64,000 bases of DNA, from assembly GCA_009731375.1 (NCBI GenBank), contig BJOX01000148.1, forward strand, positions 102,037 through 166,036, read 5' to 3'. Below, piece by piece: positions 52,399 to 63,282 of this stretch. This DNA is from Paulinella micropora. Its lineage: Eukaryota; Cercozoa; Imbricatea; Euglyphida. A program made the position numbers and the translations under genes. How positions within the stretch are numbered: the first letter of the stretch is position 1; each line of letters starts with the position of its first letter. The notes below the pieces were generated by a model. It saw only the letters and a list, made by a program, of their open reading frames with translations. It had not been told where the DNA came from and ran no database searches.

Positions 52399-52674
52399 CT
52401 ACAAATATTTTTTCAATTCATCTTTATTTTGAACCCACTGCTGGCGGACTAACCATTCAATATATGGCTTATCAATCTTTGCGATGTCTTCTATTTTTTT
52501 GCCTTTGTATTTGCCGAAATGAAACACGTCTTTTGGTTGAGATGCTTTTCTTTCTTCAATAGCTTGAATTTCTTCGTGGATTACCTTTTGAACATCGGCT
52601 AGAGAAAACGATTTATTTTCGCTTTCAATTGATAGTTGTTGAAACTTCTCGCACAGTCTCGTGAGGGTAGACAT
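52399..52674 (-). CDS. ExoX-C-like small protein
   Basis: 91 residues: helical N-terminus (MSTLTRLCEKFQQLSIESEN), then FHFGKYKGKKIEDIAKIDKP, YIEWLVRQQW and DELKKYL. The (F/Y)GKYKGKxIEDIAxxDxxYIEWL motif is the C-terminal accessory domain found in ExoX-type exonucleases and in many small viral proteins. No nuclease domain is present. Stop codon lies in a hairpin (52386-52403). Confidence 0.55.
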   Translation of the reverse strand: MSTLTRLCEKFQQLSIESENKSFSLADVQKVIHEEIQAIEERKASQPKDVFHFGKYKGKKIEDIAKIDKPYIEWLVRQQWVQNKDELKKYL

Positions 52675-52732
52675 AGTAGAGTGTATATAGAAGGGAGGAA
52701 AAAAAATTAATAAATAATATAGGAACAGTGCA

Positions 52733-53425
52733 ATGAGTGAGTGGATAGTCTTCGTAAAAGCTTACTCCGTCAAACATGGTATAAGGTACGGAGAAGCATT
52801 GAAAAAGGCGAGCAAAGAATATAAAAGCAGAAGGGCGGTAGTGCTGAGTTGTCTGAGGATGTCTATTTGTCGCGGACGGATAGAAAAGGGGCTGACGGAT
52901 GGAAACCAGTCGCAAGCAAAGAGAAATCAACGGTATATGAGAAAGATGGTAAGGCGATTGTAGCATTCAGAGGAAGTGCGGATAAGAGGGACTTGCTAAC
53001 TGACGTCGCATTAGTAAAGGGAGTATTAAAAAGAACTCCGAGATATAAAGAAGAGCAGAAACTGGTTGACGAAGTCATAAAGAAATATGGTAAGGATAAC
53101 GTAGAGCTTACAGGTCATTCACTAGGTGGCACGATTGCGAAAGACTTAAGCCGACAGACGGGTGTAAGGGCGACCACATGCAACAAAGGCAGTAGCACGA
53201 GAGACCTCATTGAAGGAGTGATAGACCGAGTAGCTGTCAAGGTAAATCCGAAAGGGAAGAGGGCTAAGACGGCAAAGCTAACCACGAACTACCGAACCGC
53301 GTTAGACCCCGTATCATTGTTAGGGGGCGACGGCTGTAAATACTAAGTTAGTGAAGCCGACGAGGGGCATTCATACGATTAGAAGCTTCAAAGGTAAAGG
53401 AGTCAAAAAATTTATTTATAATTAA
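52733..53425 (+). pseudogene. Class 3 lipase-like protein
   Basis: MSEWIVFVKAYSVKHGIRYG, a viral-type N-terminal motif, then after a frameshift near 52835 VYEKDGKAIVAFRGSADKRD and VELTGHSLGGTIAKDLSRQT. GHSLGG is the nucleophile elbow and AFRGS the oxyanion strand of class 3 lipases. A second frameshift near 53330 leads to NTKLVKPTRGIHTIRSFKGK and the end KKFIYN; the His of the triad may be in GIHTI. It could act on host membranes at entry or exit; this is inference from the family. Confidence 0.62.
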
Positions 53426-55275
53426 CTTCTGATGTGGAAGCCGAGCGGGATGCTGTCGTTATCGTTAATAAACTCGCGGCCCGCCCACTTGTTCTCATTA
53501 ACTTGTTTTTTTATGTTTTCGTTGTGTATGATACTAAAATGCGGGACTTGTTGCTGTTTACTGTTTCTGTTCATATGTATTTTTTTCATTTGAAAGTCCT
53601 TAACATTTTCAACGCTACCGCCTTTGTCCATCTTATCATATATAGCCGGATTAAGTTGCTTAGCCTCCAAGCCTTTACCGCGAAAGTGAAAATACTTTTT
53701 AACTCCGTTTACCACTTCAATATGAACTCCTTTTGAAATATGCTTTAAGTCATTCTTAGTCATTCCTTCTGTAAAGGCATCCTTCGTTGTAAATTCTAAC
53801 ATATACAATTTCGGAGCTATCCAAGAGGCTCTTATGATTTTACATCCATCGCCTAAATCATCTCCAATACCTCCTAATTTTTTATTGCCCATATTCTTTA
53901 CATACTTAGCACATCTCGCGTGAATTTGTAAGCTGTCGGTATCGGTATAATAGAAGTCATCTTCAATGCTCCCATTCGGGTTAGCCTCCTTCATATACTT
54001 GTACATAATACGATGGCTGTATGCTAGTATGAATGCCCCGTAGTGTGTCGGCTTTGTTATGCTATCTTCCAATAATATATCACTGGATTGTGAGGGAGGC
54101 CCGTTAAATACCATAAGTCCTTTCCATCCTTATCAATGAATTTTACTATGTCGATTATTTGGTTGCGGTTCCAAAATTTCCAGTATTCGTCGTTAGTAGT
54201 TATATATGCTGTTTTTGAAGGTATGGGTTTTTGTATCATCTTGCCGTATAGACTATTCATAAACAACTTGGCTAGCAAATATTGCGGGCTACCTTTTTCT
54301 GCATCTTCCTTCGCCTTGAACATATCATCTATGTATGTTTTGAAAACTTGTTCTCCGCGGACGGAGTAGTATCCTTTATGAATGCTGACTTCATAACCTC
54401 AGCTACCATATCGGTGATATCTACACTCGTCAGCCATTGGTCCTTCATATCCTCTAACCTCCATTTAAGAGAGCCCATGCGGTCTCGCTGACCGATTCTG
54501 GAGTGCAGTATTTTTTTTGGAGAAATGAGTCAAGGTTATAAATACCGAGTGGGAGGTTTCGCGGGTCAAACAGTCCGATTGTTTCAATAATGTCTCTGAC
54601 CATAAACTCATTTAACATCGCTGTTGGATACAGAGAAACGACGTCGGCATCCACGAGATAATCGTCTATGTCGTCAAATGAAATTTGCTTTTTCAAATAT
54701 TGTTCATACTGCTTAGAAATGAACCGCCTCTTAGATGGGTAAGTTATATGATTGCTTTTCTAAATGCTAACTCTTCCTTTATCTTTGGAAGTCTTACCTC
54801 ATGTTTTTTGTGTATGCATTTTTTCCGTATATTAAAAGCCAGGCTGGAAGTTGAGATATATGATGAAATATTAACTTTATGTGCGGTATAAATAGTAGTG
54901 TTTATTTTGTCGTATAACTCCTTCAATCCCATAACATCGTTTTTCAAATAGTCTAAGCACTCTTGCCTCGTCTTGATGTCCATATCCTCCCATCTGCTGG
55001 CTTTCGTGTCGTGGTCGAAGTCTCCCTTCATAACGACGCAACCCATACTTTCAAGATTTGCTTTTAGACTTCCTTGAGTGTGCTTACACATATCCCACAT
55101 CTTAATATTTTCAAACTCTAAACAGATGATAGAGCCGTTATTAATGTTTGATTCCTTAATCTTAATACCTCTTCTTATTAATTCTTGATGTATGAAGTAG
55201 TGGTCGAAGTTCGCGCCGTTGAAAGCATTAACATACAGGGTCGGCGGCTTTTTAGTTTTTCTTCTACCTCGCTTC
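53422..55275 (-). pseudogene. Protein-primed-type DNA polymerase B, N-terminus missing
   Basis: Exonuclease motifs FNGANFDHYFI (Exo II) and YLKNDVMGLKELYD (Exo III) at 55240-54920, polymerase motif A DADVVSLYPTAMLNEF near 54650, motif B LAKLFMNSLYGKM near 54270 and motif C FYYTDTDSL near 53950. Frameshifts near 54740, 54430 and 54110. The Exo I motif and everything upstream are absent because the microsatellite begins at ~55278. Polinton PolB replicates the element from protein-primed ends. The remaining palm motifs are intact. Confidence 0.8.
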
Positions 55276-55277
55276 GG

Positions 55278-55289
55278 TATACATACATA

Positions 55290-55332
<43 letters not shown>

Positions 55333-55408
55333 CACACACACACACACACACATACAAACACACATACAAACACACACACTCTCTCTCTCTCTCTCTCGCT
55401 CACACACA

Positions 55409-55443
<35 letters not shown>

Positions 55444-55703
55444 TCTCTCTCTCTCTCTTTCTCTCTCAAGTCTCTCTCTCAAGTCTCTCTCTCAAGTCTC
55501 TCTCTCTTTCTCTCTCTATATATATATATACATACATACATATATATGTATATATATATAATATATATATATGTATTACTCTTTGTCCTCTCTCTCTCTC
55601 TCTCTCCCTCTCTTACTCTTTCGATATCTATCTATCTATTCATCTATATCTATCTATCTATCTATCTATATATCTATCTATCTATCCATCCATCCATCCA
55701 TCC

Positions 55704-55743
<40 letters not shown>

Positions 55744-55769
55744 GTCTATCTATTTATCTCTTATCGTCT

Positions 55770-55841
<72 letters not shown>

Positions 55842-55891
55842 ACACACACACATATATGTATATATATATACAGACACACACACACACACAA

Positions 55892-55967
<76 letters not shown>

Positions 55968-55981
55968 CGACAGACACACGC

Positions 55982-56052
<71 letters not shown>

Positions 56053-56111
56053 ATCGTGCGCGCTCTCTCTCCCTCTCTCTCCCTCTCTTTCATCTCTCAT
56101 CTCTCATCTCT

Positions 56112-56146
<35 letters not shown>

Positions 56147-56432
56147 NNNNNNNNNNNNNNNNNNNNNNNNNNNNNNNNNNNNNNNNNNNNNNNNNNNNNN
56201 NNNNNNNNNNNNNNNNNNNNNNNNNNNNNNNNNNNNNNNNNNNNNNNNNNNNNNNNNNNNNNNNNNNNNNNNNNNNNNNNNNNNNNNNNNNNNNNNNNNN
56301 NNNNNNNNNNNNNNNNNNNNNNNNNNNNNNNNNNNNNNNNNNNNNNNNNNNNNNNNNNNNNNNNNNNNNNNNNNNNNNNNNNNNNNNNNNNNNNNNNNNN
56401 NNNNNNNNNNNNNNNCTCTCCCTCTCTCTCTC

Positions 56433-56478
<46 letters not shown>

Positions 56479-56582
56479 GCTATCAAGCTATCTAGCTATC
56501 TAGCTATCCTATCTAGCTATCTAGCTATCCTATCTAGCTATCTAGCTATCTAGCTATCTAGCTATCTAGCTATGTATATATA

Positions 56583-56651
<69 letters not shown>

Positions 56652-56729
56652 GTCTGTCTATCTGTCTATCTATCTATCTATCTATCCATCTATCTATCCA
56701 TCTATCTATTTATCTATCTATCTATCATA

Positions 56730-56811
<82 letters not shown>

Positions 56812-56986
56812 ACACACTCTCTCTCTCTCTCATTTCTCATCTCTCATCTCTCTCTCTCTCTCATCTCTCATCTCTCATCTCTCTCTCTCTCTGTCTCTCT
56901 CTCTCTCTCATCTCTCTTTCTCTCTCTCTCTATATATATATACTATATATATATAATATTATATGTATATATATCTTACTCTTTGT

Positions 56987-57022
<36 letters not shown>

Positions 57023-57030
57023 GCTTTCGA

Positions 57031-57075
<45 letters not shown>

Positions 57076-57134
57076 GTCTATCTATCTATCTATCTACTAT
57101 CTATCTATCTGTCTCTTTCTACTTATCTCTTGGC

Positions 57135-57166
<32 letters not shown>

Positions 57167-57178
57167 TTCTCTCTCATT

Positions 57179-57217
<39 letters not shown>

Positions 57218-57245
57218 TTCTCTGTCATTTCTCTCTCTCTCTATT

Positions 57246-57303
<58 letters not shown>

Positions 57304-57364
57304 CACTCACACACACACACAGACACACACATTCACACACACACACACACTCACACACACACAC

Positions 57365-57441
<77 letters not shown>

Positions 57442-57526
57442 AACATACACACACACACACACACACACACTCTCACACACTCTCACACAGACTCAATCGC
57501 TCTCTCTCTCTCTCTCTCATCTCTCA

Positions 57527-57558
<32 letters not shown>

Positions 57559-57566
57559 ATCTCTCA

Positions 57567-57607
<41 letters not shown>

Positions 57608-57609
57608 AG

Positions 57610-57641
<32 letters not shown>

Positions 57642-57901
57642 CTTTTCAGCTTCTTACACACACACACACACACAAACACAACACACACAAACACAACACA
57701 CACACGCACAATTTATCTCTCTATCTCTATCTTTCTTTCTCTCTCTCTCTCTATATATATATATATGTATATATATATATGTATGTATGTATATATATAT
57801 ATATCCCTCTCTGATCCTCTGAAGGTCTTTTATTTACAGATAATCTCAAGGAATTCACGACGACGTTTAACCCAAGACTAAACACTCATCGGGGGTCGAG
57901 T

Positions 57902-57996
<95 letters not shown>

Positions 57997-58011
57997 TCTC
58001 TCTCTCTCTCG

Positions 58012-58088
<77 letters not shown>

Positions 58089-58170
58089 CCACACCCATAC
58101 ACACCCACACACACACACACACACACTCACACACACTCATACTCTCTCTCGCTCTCTCTCTCTCTCTCGC

Positions 58171-58226
<56 letters not shown>

Positions 58227-58241
58227 GCTCTCTCACACACT

Positions 58242-58272
<31 letters not shown>

Positions 58273-58312
58273 TCACACACACACACACACTCACACACAC
58301 ACACACACTCAA

Positions 58313-58353
<41 letters not shown>
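55278..58353. repeat. Microsatellite field (CT, CA, TATC, TA, CTAG)
   Basis: About 3 kb of interleaved (CT)n, (CA)n, (TATC)n, (TA)n and, at 56476-56575, (CTAG/CTATC) arrays, with a 269-N gap at 56147-56415 and one unique ~90-bp island at 57810-57900. All long open frames here are translations of simple repeats and are not genes. It directly replaces the 5' end of the PolB gene. Confidence 0.95.
56147..56415. other. 269-N sized gap
   Basis: Run of 269 Ns inside simple repeat; its length differs from the fixed 10-N gaps, so it may be an estimated gap size. Confidence 0.95.
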
Positions 58354-58355
<2 letters not shown>

Positions 58356-59189
58356 TATTCAAGTGTCATTTAGTTTTACGCAGACATTCAGTACAACTTT
58401 AACATGTATCGGAATGAATACCGTACCGGACCGAAACATTAATATTGTGTTAAACTTTCTTCAAGTTTACACTTCTATTTTTAGTTCCGTTACTTCATTT
58501 TTCCATTTATCAACTGTCATAACTTGTAGTTGTTACCTTTTCAACTGCCGTTAACAGATTAATTTATTTCCCTTTACCAGTTAACTTTTTAGAAAATGTT
58601 AACTATTGCCTTTTTCCCCATATCTGAAACTTGATTTCCTTTGACCGCTTTTTCCGGTCCACGGTCATAATTATTGATAGGTAAATACGCAATACACCAG
58701 GTAAAGTGGCATTCTTTCACCTTTTTTACTTTATTTTTCCAGACTGAGTTGATCAACTCCAACCGCTACACAACTAGTGATAGCATTTGAATTATTCTCG
58801 TTATTTCTCAGAATCTGCATTGTTTCGAAAGGGACAAGTAGTCTGTCTGTCAAGCAACTGTATTAAATAAACTGGAATTTACCATCTCAGCATCTTTTGG
58901 TACCTTCCCTGTTCTCGGAAGTATTTTGAGATAAAATGACAGCCGTGTGTGTATTCATTTGAATGCTGGTTGGCAGTTTCCTCACAATATGCTAGTAAAG
59001 ACTTACAATTCGAATTTCGCTTTACTTTCGGAAGAGTCACACTTTGTGTGTGCTGTTAACAGCTGTAATTGTAAAACTCCTTACATGTTTTTGGAAACAC
59101 CAACAGCGGCGAACACACACAAGGTCAGCCATCACACCCACACATGGCAGCTAGTTCACCTGTCTATGAGTGGCCGGTCATGGTGACCG
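58354..59189. other. Unique sequence between microsatellite and right retroelement
   Basis: About 830 bp without convincing gene. AT-rich at first with scattered GTTAAC words, then rising GC. It may hold the 5' untranslated or LTR region of the retroelement, but I see no matching repeat at the left copy. Confidence 0.4.
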
Positions 59190-60089
59190 TTGTGCATGTT
59201 CACCACATGCAGAAGAGGCGACTCTGTATCATGTATTCAAGTTCTGTTCAAGTCTGTTCAAGTCTGTTCAAGTCTGTTCAAGTTCCTTGCATACATAGGA
59301 CAGTCCCTCAAGCAAGACCATCAAGTAGCAAACATCGTACAAGGTCTCCTTTGCAAATTCCAGACCTTTTTGCTACACAGTTGGTATTTTAAGTTCAGTT
59401 GTGACGAAATTAGTCTTCCAGCATCGTTTCCACGCCCTAATTACGACCTGATCTCTAAGGAAGTCTACCACCGTGAAGAATGCCTCAACATTTCTCGCAG
59501 GATGCGCACCACCCTCAAGGTCCCCTTCATGTACACGTACAGGAAGGCCCTCAAGGACTGCTCTGCAAAGAAGCTCTCTCCCCAGACGGATGGAATCAGC
59601 CGCGTCCACTTTATTAAGGTCGTGCTCATGACTTTAGAAAAGGATCTCTGCCCTCTCCTAGCGAAAGCAGTAAAGGATTGCCTTCTCAATCTTGAGGAGG
59701 AACCTTTTCTCCACATGCAGCCCCTTGAGCAGATGATAGATTACTGGTTCGACCCCTCTGCTTTCCACAAGTGGACCTCCTATAGGGGTGAGAGAGACCT
59801 AGCTATTAGTAGGTACAACGACCTTGCGAAAAAGGTCGGTTGGGTTCTAACCCCGGACAATGTCCCTGGCTCTCTACGCTACGTGACGGTCCCTGCACCC
59901 GCGGGCACGGCGGCTCCTACCATGGGCCCAACTCGCCCCCCGCTGGCAGTGGCAACGGCTACGACTACGACCACGACTACGACGACGACCACTGCATGCC
60001 TACTGCTACGTCGACAACAGGAGTGCCGACTTCGTCGTCGTCGTCGGCAGCTTCGGCTTCGCGCCCCATGGCAGTCCCCACTCCTGTAA
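59190..60089 (+). CDS. Retroelement gag-like N-terminal domain
   Basis: Open frame whose true start is unclear; the coding-like part begins after ~60 residues. It has helical blocks (FPRPNYDLISKEVYHREECL, RVHFIKVVLMTLEKDLCPLL, LEQMIDYWFDPSAFHKWTSY) and then passes into a Pro/Thr linker with a (ACG/ACT)n Thr run. The tail past ~59990 reads Arg-rich and is probably out of frame; the region to 60655 continues the Ser/Pro linker in other frames. Gag by position. Confidence 0.45.
   Translation: MCMFTTCRRGDSVSCIQVLFKSVQVCSSLFKFLAYIGQSLKQDHQVANIVQGLLCKFQTFLLHSWYFKFSCDEISLPASFPRPNYDLISKEVYHREECLNISRRMRTTLKVPFMYTYRKALKDCSAKKLSPQTDGISRVHFIKVVLMTLEKDLCPLLAKAVKDCLLNLEEEPFLHMQPLEQMIDYWFDPSAFHKWTSYRGERDLAISRYNDLAKKVGWVLTPDNVPGSLRYVTVPAPAGTAAPTMGPTRPPLAVATATTTTTTTTTTTACLLLRRQQECRLRRRRRQLRLRAPWQSPLL
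59238..59283. repeat. 10-bp tandem repeat TGTTCAAGTC
   Basis: TGTTCAAGTC is repeated about four times in a row just before the gag-like sequence of the right retroelement. Short and probably slippage-derived. Confidence 0.7.
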
Positions 60090-60655
60090 GGTTTCCCCCA
60101 ACGGATTCCCAACGTCCCGGTGGTCCCATCGCATCCTTCCCAGGTCGAACCTTTCGCCCTACAGGGAGTAGTCTGGGCCCCACAGGCGGGTCAGAGGCAC
60201 AGCGTTCCCTGTTTAGTCGACCGAGACAGGCTTCCGAGGGGTGCACTTTCCAGGGTACAGCTCAGTTCCGATCCCGAGGTTTTCTCGACGGAGCCCAAGC
60301 CTCCCGGGATCATTGTCCTCCCCTCCGGACTCCCGGTATGAACACAGCGGCACGCTTTCGTCTCCCCGTACGGAGGAACAAGACTGGAAGGAAGGGCAGT
60401 GGAGGAGGAAGAAGAGTCGAAGGCACTGCCTCTGTTCTCTTTCTCCCCCGAGCGAGAGGCAGAACCGGCCGACGGCAGGAGCCTCCTCCTATCCCCCCGA
60501 GTCGAGCAGTCCTCTGGCCGACCCCGTTCTGCCCCTCCACGTGTCGTGACTTTCGCCACGGTTAGGCAATCGTCCCCGCCGGCCGGTGAGAGCGACGAAG
60601 ATGGAGAGCCCGTGCCGGCAGTCACGGATCCCGCAGCCATGCAGCGGTCACACTG

Positions 60656-61174
60656 GTGGTGGCCGGAGCGGTCGTAGCCGACCCAGCTGCCCCGACGACC
60701 GAAGCGGAGGTGGGTAACCCGTCTGGGGGCTATGCGGCGACCGGCACAGCCTCTAGTAGTGGCGAACCGTCCTCGTCGAGTAGTTCCGAGCCGTCACGTA
60801 CCCGTAACGGTGTGCGTTTTAGTGGCAGCACCGTCCTCATGATGGTTGCGCCAGTAGAGACCGCCACCGAATGTTACCAACGTCGGATGCGTGAGATCAG
60901 GAAGCTCAAGTACGATCACGTAATATCATTAGGATACACTTTGCGTCTGTTTCTTTCCAACCTTTCTCTTTTTATGACCCAGTCTGAGGCTGAGATTTTC
61001 CTCAACGCGTGGTCGGCAAGGATTTCTTCCAGTGACTCCTACGTGAAGTCTCTGCAGCTCTTGCCATGGGTCTGGTTGGACTACCGAGTAGACTCACGAT
61101 GGAAAATCGACATAGTCTACGACGTAACCAAACCTTTTGGCCCGAGCTACAGGAACGACATGAAGAGACGTTAA
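60656..61174 (+). CDS. Retroelement gag-like C-terminal helical domain
   Basis: 172-codon frame: Ser-rich linker (EPSSSSSSEPSRTRNGVRF) then helices (ATECYQRRMREIRKLKYDHV, TLRLFLSNLSLFMTQSEAEI, KSLQLLPWVWLDYRVDSRWK). It corresponds in place and type to the C-terminal ARELAFNLQLNNMSMLL block of the left copy. The following 61203-61385 frame (EEAHKYEVARRCVSHMEIQH) continues it after a frameshift at an A run near 61175. Confidence 0.45.
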   Translation: MVAGAVVADPAAPTTEAEVGNPSGGYAATGTASSSGEPSSSSSSEPSRTRNGVRFSGSTVLMMVAPVETATECYQRRMREIRKLKYDHVISLGYTLRLFLSNLSLFMTQSEAEIFLNAWSARISSSDSYVKSLQLLPWVWLDYRVDSRWKIDIVYDVTKPFGPSYRNDMKRR

Positions 61175-61385
61175 AAAAAATCAGCTGAAGAACGAAGGCC
61201 TTGTGGCCGAGGAAGCCCATAAGTATGAGGTAGCCCGGCGATGTGTCTCCCATATGGAGATACAACACGCAGAATCTTTGCAGATGGAAAGAAAGAAGCG
61301 AGGTATCCCGCTGACACGTACATTGGAAGAGCTGAGGTACCTCATCCTCCAGGCTAATCTACGTACCTTGACGGATTGGGACTAG

Positions 61386-61961
61386 ATGATCCTGATGGCA
61401 CCGGATTCCGACTACAGCCGACGCTCTCCTCGTAAGGAGAGGGCCAAGGAGAGCACAAGGAAGCCAAGAACCAAGTGGCCCCGCGACGTCCCCTCGGGCA
61501 GTCAACTGCAAGTCGTGGCGAAGCAAGCGCCTGCGTCCCATCAGCAGAATAAGCCGAAGTCTGGCCCGGGACCGGACCAACGCAAGGGCTATGCGCCTTC
61601 GAATTCGTCTGGCGGGCGTACAACCAAGACTGCACGCTTTTCTGGGGCCAACGCGATCAAGATCGCCAAGCCGGCCCAGTGGACGAAGGACCCCGCCAAG
61701 GAGAACCGCGCGCCGCACAACAAGAGCTCCGAGCCCTGCGACTACTGTCAAAACTTCGGAAAGGTCGATAAACCTAATCACACTCTCGAGGTTTGTAGGA
61801 CACGTATGCGCGATTTGGAGAAGGGGCTCAACTCTCACTGGTGCCCTCCGCGGGCCGCGAAGCAACGCCGGCCCCGAGCAGAAGGATCGCCGTGGCAAGG
61901 AACGCAAGAACGCACCGGTGTCGGCGGTGATGGCCGCTCAGGCCACGGAAGACGACCCTAA
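61386..61961 (+). CDS. Retroelement gag zinc-knuckle region
   Basis: Basic, disordered N-terminus, SGANAIKIAKPAQW motif, then CDYCQNFGKVDKPNHTLEVC, a CxxC...H...C zinc knuckle conserved with the left copy. The last ~45 residues overlap the protease frame. Likely the nucleocapsid part of gag that binds the genomic RNA. Confidence 0.6.
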   Translation: MILMAPDSDYSRRSPRKERAKESTRKPRTKWPRDVPSGSQLQVVAKQAPASHQQNKPKSGPGPDQRKGYAPSNSSGGRTTKTARFSGANAIKIAKPAQWTKDPAKENRAPHNKSSEPCDYCQNFGKVDKPNHTLEVCRTRMRDLEKGLNSHWCPPRAAKQRRPRAEGSPWQGTQERTGVGGDGRSGHGRRP

Positions 61962-63282
61962 CCAGGTAAGCACCCGAAATATATTGGACTGCGGGATTGA
62001 CACGGCTCTCGAATGCCGCTATGTCGCTCCCGTACGACCGCGTACGGCAAATGTCCTCCAAGGACGGGTCCTGGCTATTGCCGGACTGGATCAGACCGCC
62101 GATAAGGCTATTGACATCTTTGTCATCGTTGACACAGGGTGTAATACCTTGGGGCTGATCCACCCACGTTTGTCCACCAAGATGGGCCTGATTGAGATGG
62201 ACTTGCCCAGCCTGACAGCCCGCACGGCTCAAGGAATCATAACGATGGTTAGAGGTATACGTCTGTACATCCAAGTCCTCTGCACAAGAGGCTGGGATGA
62301 GATCTATCTCTATATCTCTCAGCATGTTCCCATGGGAGCGGATATTTTGCTTGGTACTGCCCTTATCATGCAGACCAACATTTCCACGGATGCACTCTTC
62401 ACCCGCATGGCAGTCGGCCAACAGTGGCCGACTTTGCCGACACGGGCGGAGAACGAACAAATCCTCCTGGATGAGTTTGAGATCCTGACCCCGCCCCGAC
62501 AGCCCAGGGAGACTGTCAATCAAGTTTTACGAAGCGGGACTATTCTAAGAGATGGTCCTTGCCAACAGATGGTCACGTTGATGGACCTCCCTTCGGATGA
62601 TAACGAGAAGGAAGCCCAACAGCAAGACCTTAAGGAATGTCCCTTTAGTCTCCTCCCTTTGGTGGCGATCACCCCTGAGGAGAGTGATGATGAGGAGGAA
62701 CAGGAAGAGAAAGAAGAGAAAGAGGAGAAGGCAGACGAAACGGAGGAGAAGCAGGAGGATAGTACAGAGCGTACGACTACTCCATCGCGACAGACACGAT
62801 CTCGGACCACAGCGGCCAGATTGTGTCGTACACCGGTCTCGGCGTTTCCGGTCGTGGGTCTTCCCCCGATACGAGAGGAACCAGACGTGACCCCTCAGGG
62901 ACCACCGTCACCCGAAGACACTGCGACGACAGCCCAACCTGATCTTGAAGGAGCTCCGGCTTCAAGCTCGAGCTCGAGTTCTTCGAGCTCGGGGCAGCAT
63001 CACCGGGCCACGCAAGTCTCACAAGTGACCCCCGGAGGACCATCGCCCACTCCCTCCCACGTCAGCTCGTCCCCTAGCGAGTGGGGACGCAAACCCGGAT
63101 CGAAAGATACGCCCAGCCGGTTAGGACCCAGGGAGTCTCCCGCTCCGCCCGTTTACTCACCAACGACACCTGATCCCACAAACGTTGCATCGCTCACGAT
63201 GTCTATAGAGCGTTACGTCGCCCACGATGTCTGGCGTTACGTCGCCCACGATGTCCAACGCTACATCGCCCGCACCCGCTAA
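61591..63282 (+). CDS. Retroelement aspartic protease and polyprotein start
   Basis: The first ~100 residues overlap the gag frame and are probably not translated as such. The protease is clear: FVIVDTGCNTLGLIH (DTG active site), then IYLYISQHVPMGADILLGTA (flap and ILG region). After it come an acidic DDEEEQEEKEEK run, and Ser/Pro-rich linkers. The last ~20 residues (63208-63282) are out of frame. Unlike the left copy, the DTG triad is intact. Confidence 0.68.
   Translation: MRLRIRLAGVQPRLHAFLGPTRSRSPSRPSGRRTPPRRTARRTTRAPSPATTVKTSERSINLITLSRFVGHVCAIWRRGSTLTGALRGPRSNAGPEQKDRRGKERKNAPVSAVMAAQATEDDPNQVSTRNILDCGIDTALECRYVAPVRPRTANVLQGRVLAIAGLDQTADKAIDIFVIVDTGCNTLGLIHPRLSTKMGLIEMDLPSLTARTAQGIITMVRGIRLYIQVLCTRGWDEIYLYISQHVPMGADILLGTALIMQTNISTDALFTRMAVGQQWPTLPTRAENEQILLDEFEILTPPRQPRETVNQVLRSGTILRDGPCQQMVTLMDLPSDDNEKEAQQQDLKECPFSLLPLVAITPEESDDEEEQEEKEEKEEKADETEEKQEDSTERTTTPSRQTRSRTTAARLCRTPVSAFPVVGLPPIREEPDVTPQGPPSPEDTATTAQPDLEGAPASSSSSSSSSSGQHHRATQVSQVTPGGPSPTPSHVSSSPSEWGRKPGSKDTPSRLGPRESPAPPVYSPTTPDPTNVASLTMSIERYVAHDVWRYVAHDVQRYIARTR

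Larger units (their letters stand above)
35400..55275. mobile_element. Polinton (Maverick), truncated on the right
   Basis: AT-rich block encoding the diagnostic Polinton set: rve-type integrase, adenovirus-type cysteine protease, packaging ATPase, minor and major capsid proteins, and family B DNA polymerase. The polymerase loses its N-terminus where the microsatellite field begins at ~55278, so the right end and its terminal repeat are missing. The left boundary is estimated near the 28-bp repeats. Most genes contain frameshifts. Confidence 0.82.

Noticed and set aside
55185-58272. Long open frames of Ser/Leu, His/Thr and Tyr/Leu repeats
   Set aside because: They are translations of CT, CA and TATC microsatellites in every frame, without start context or domains.
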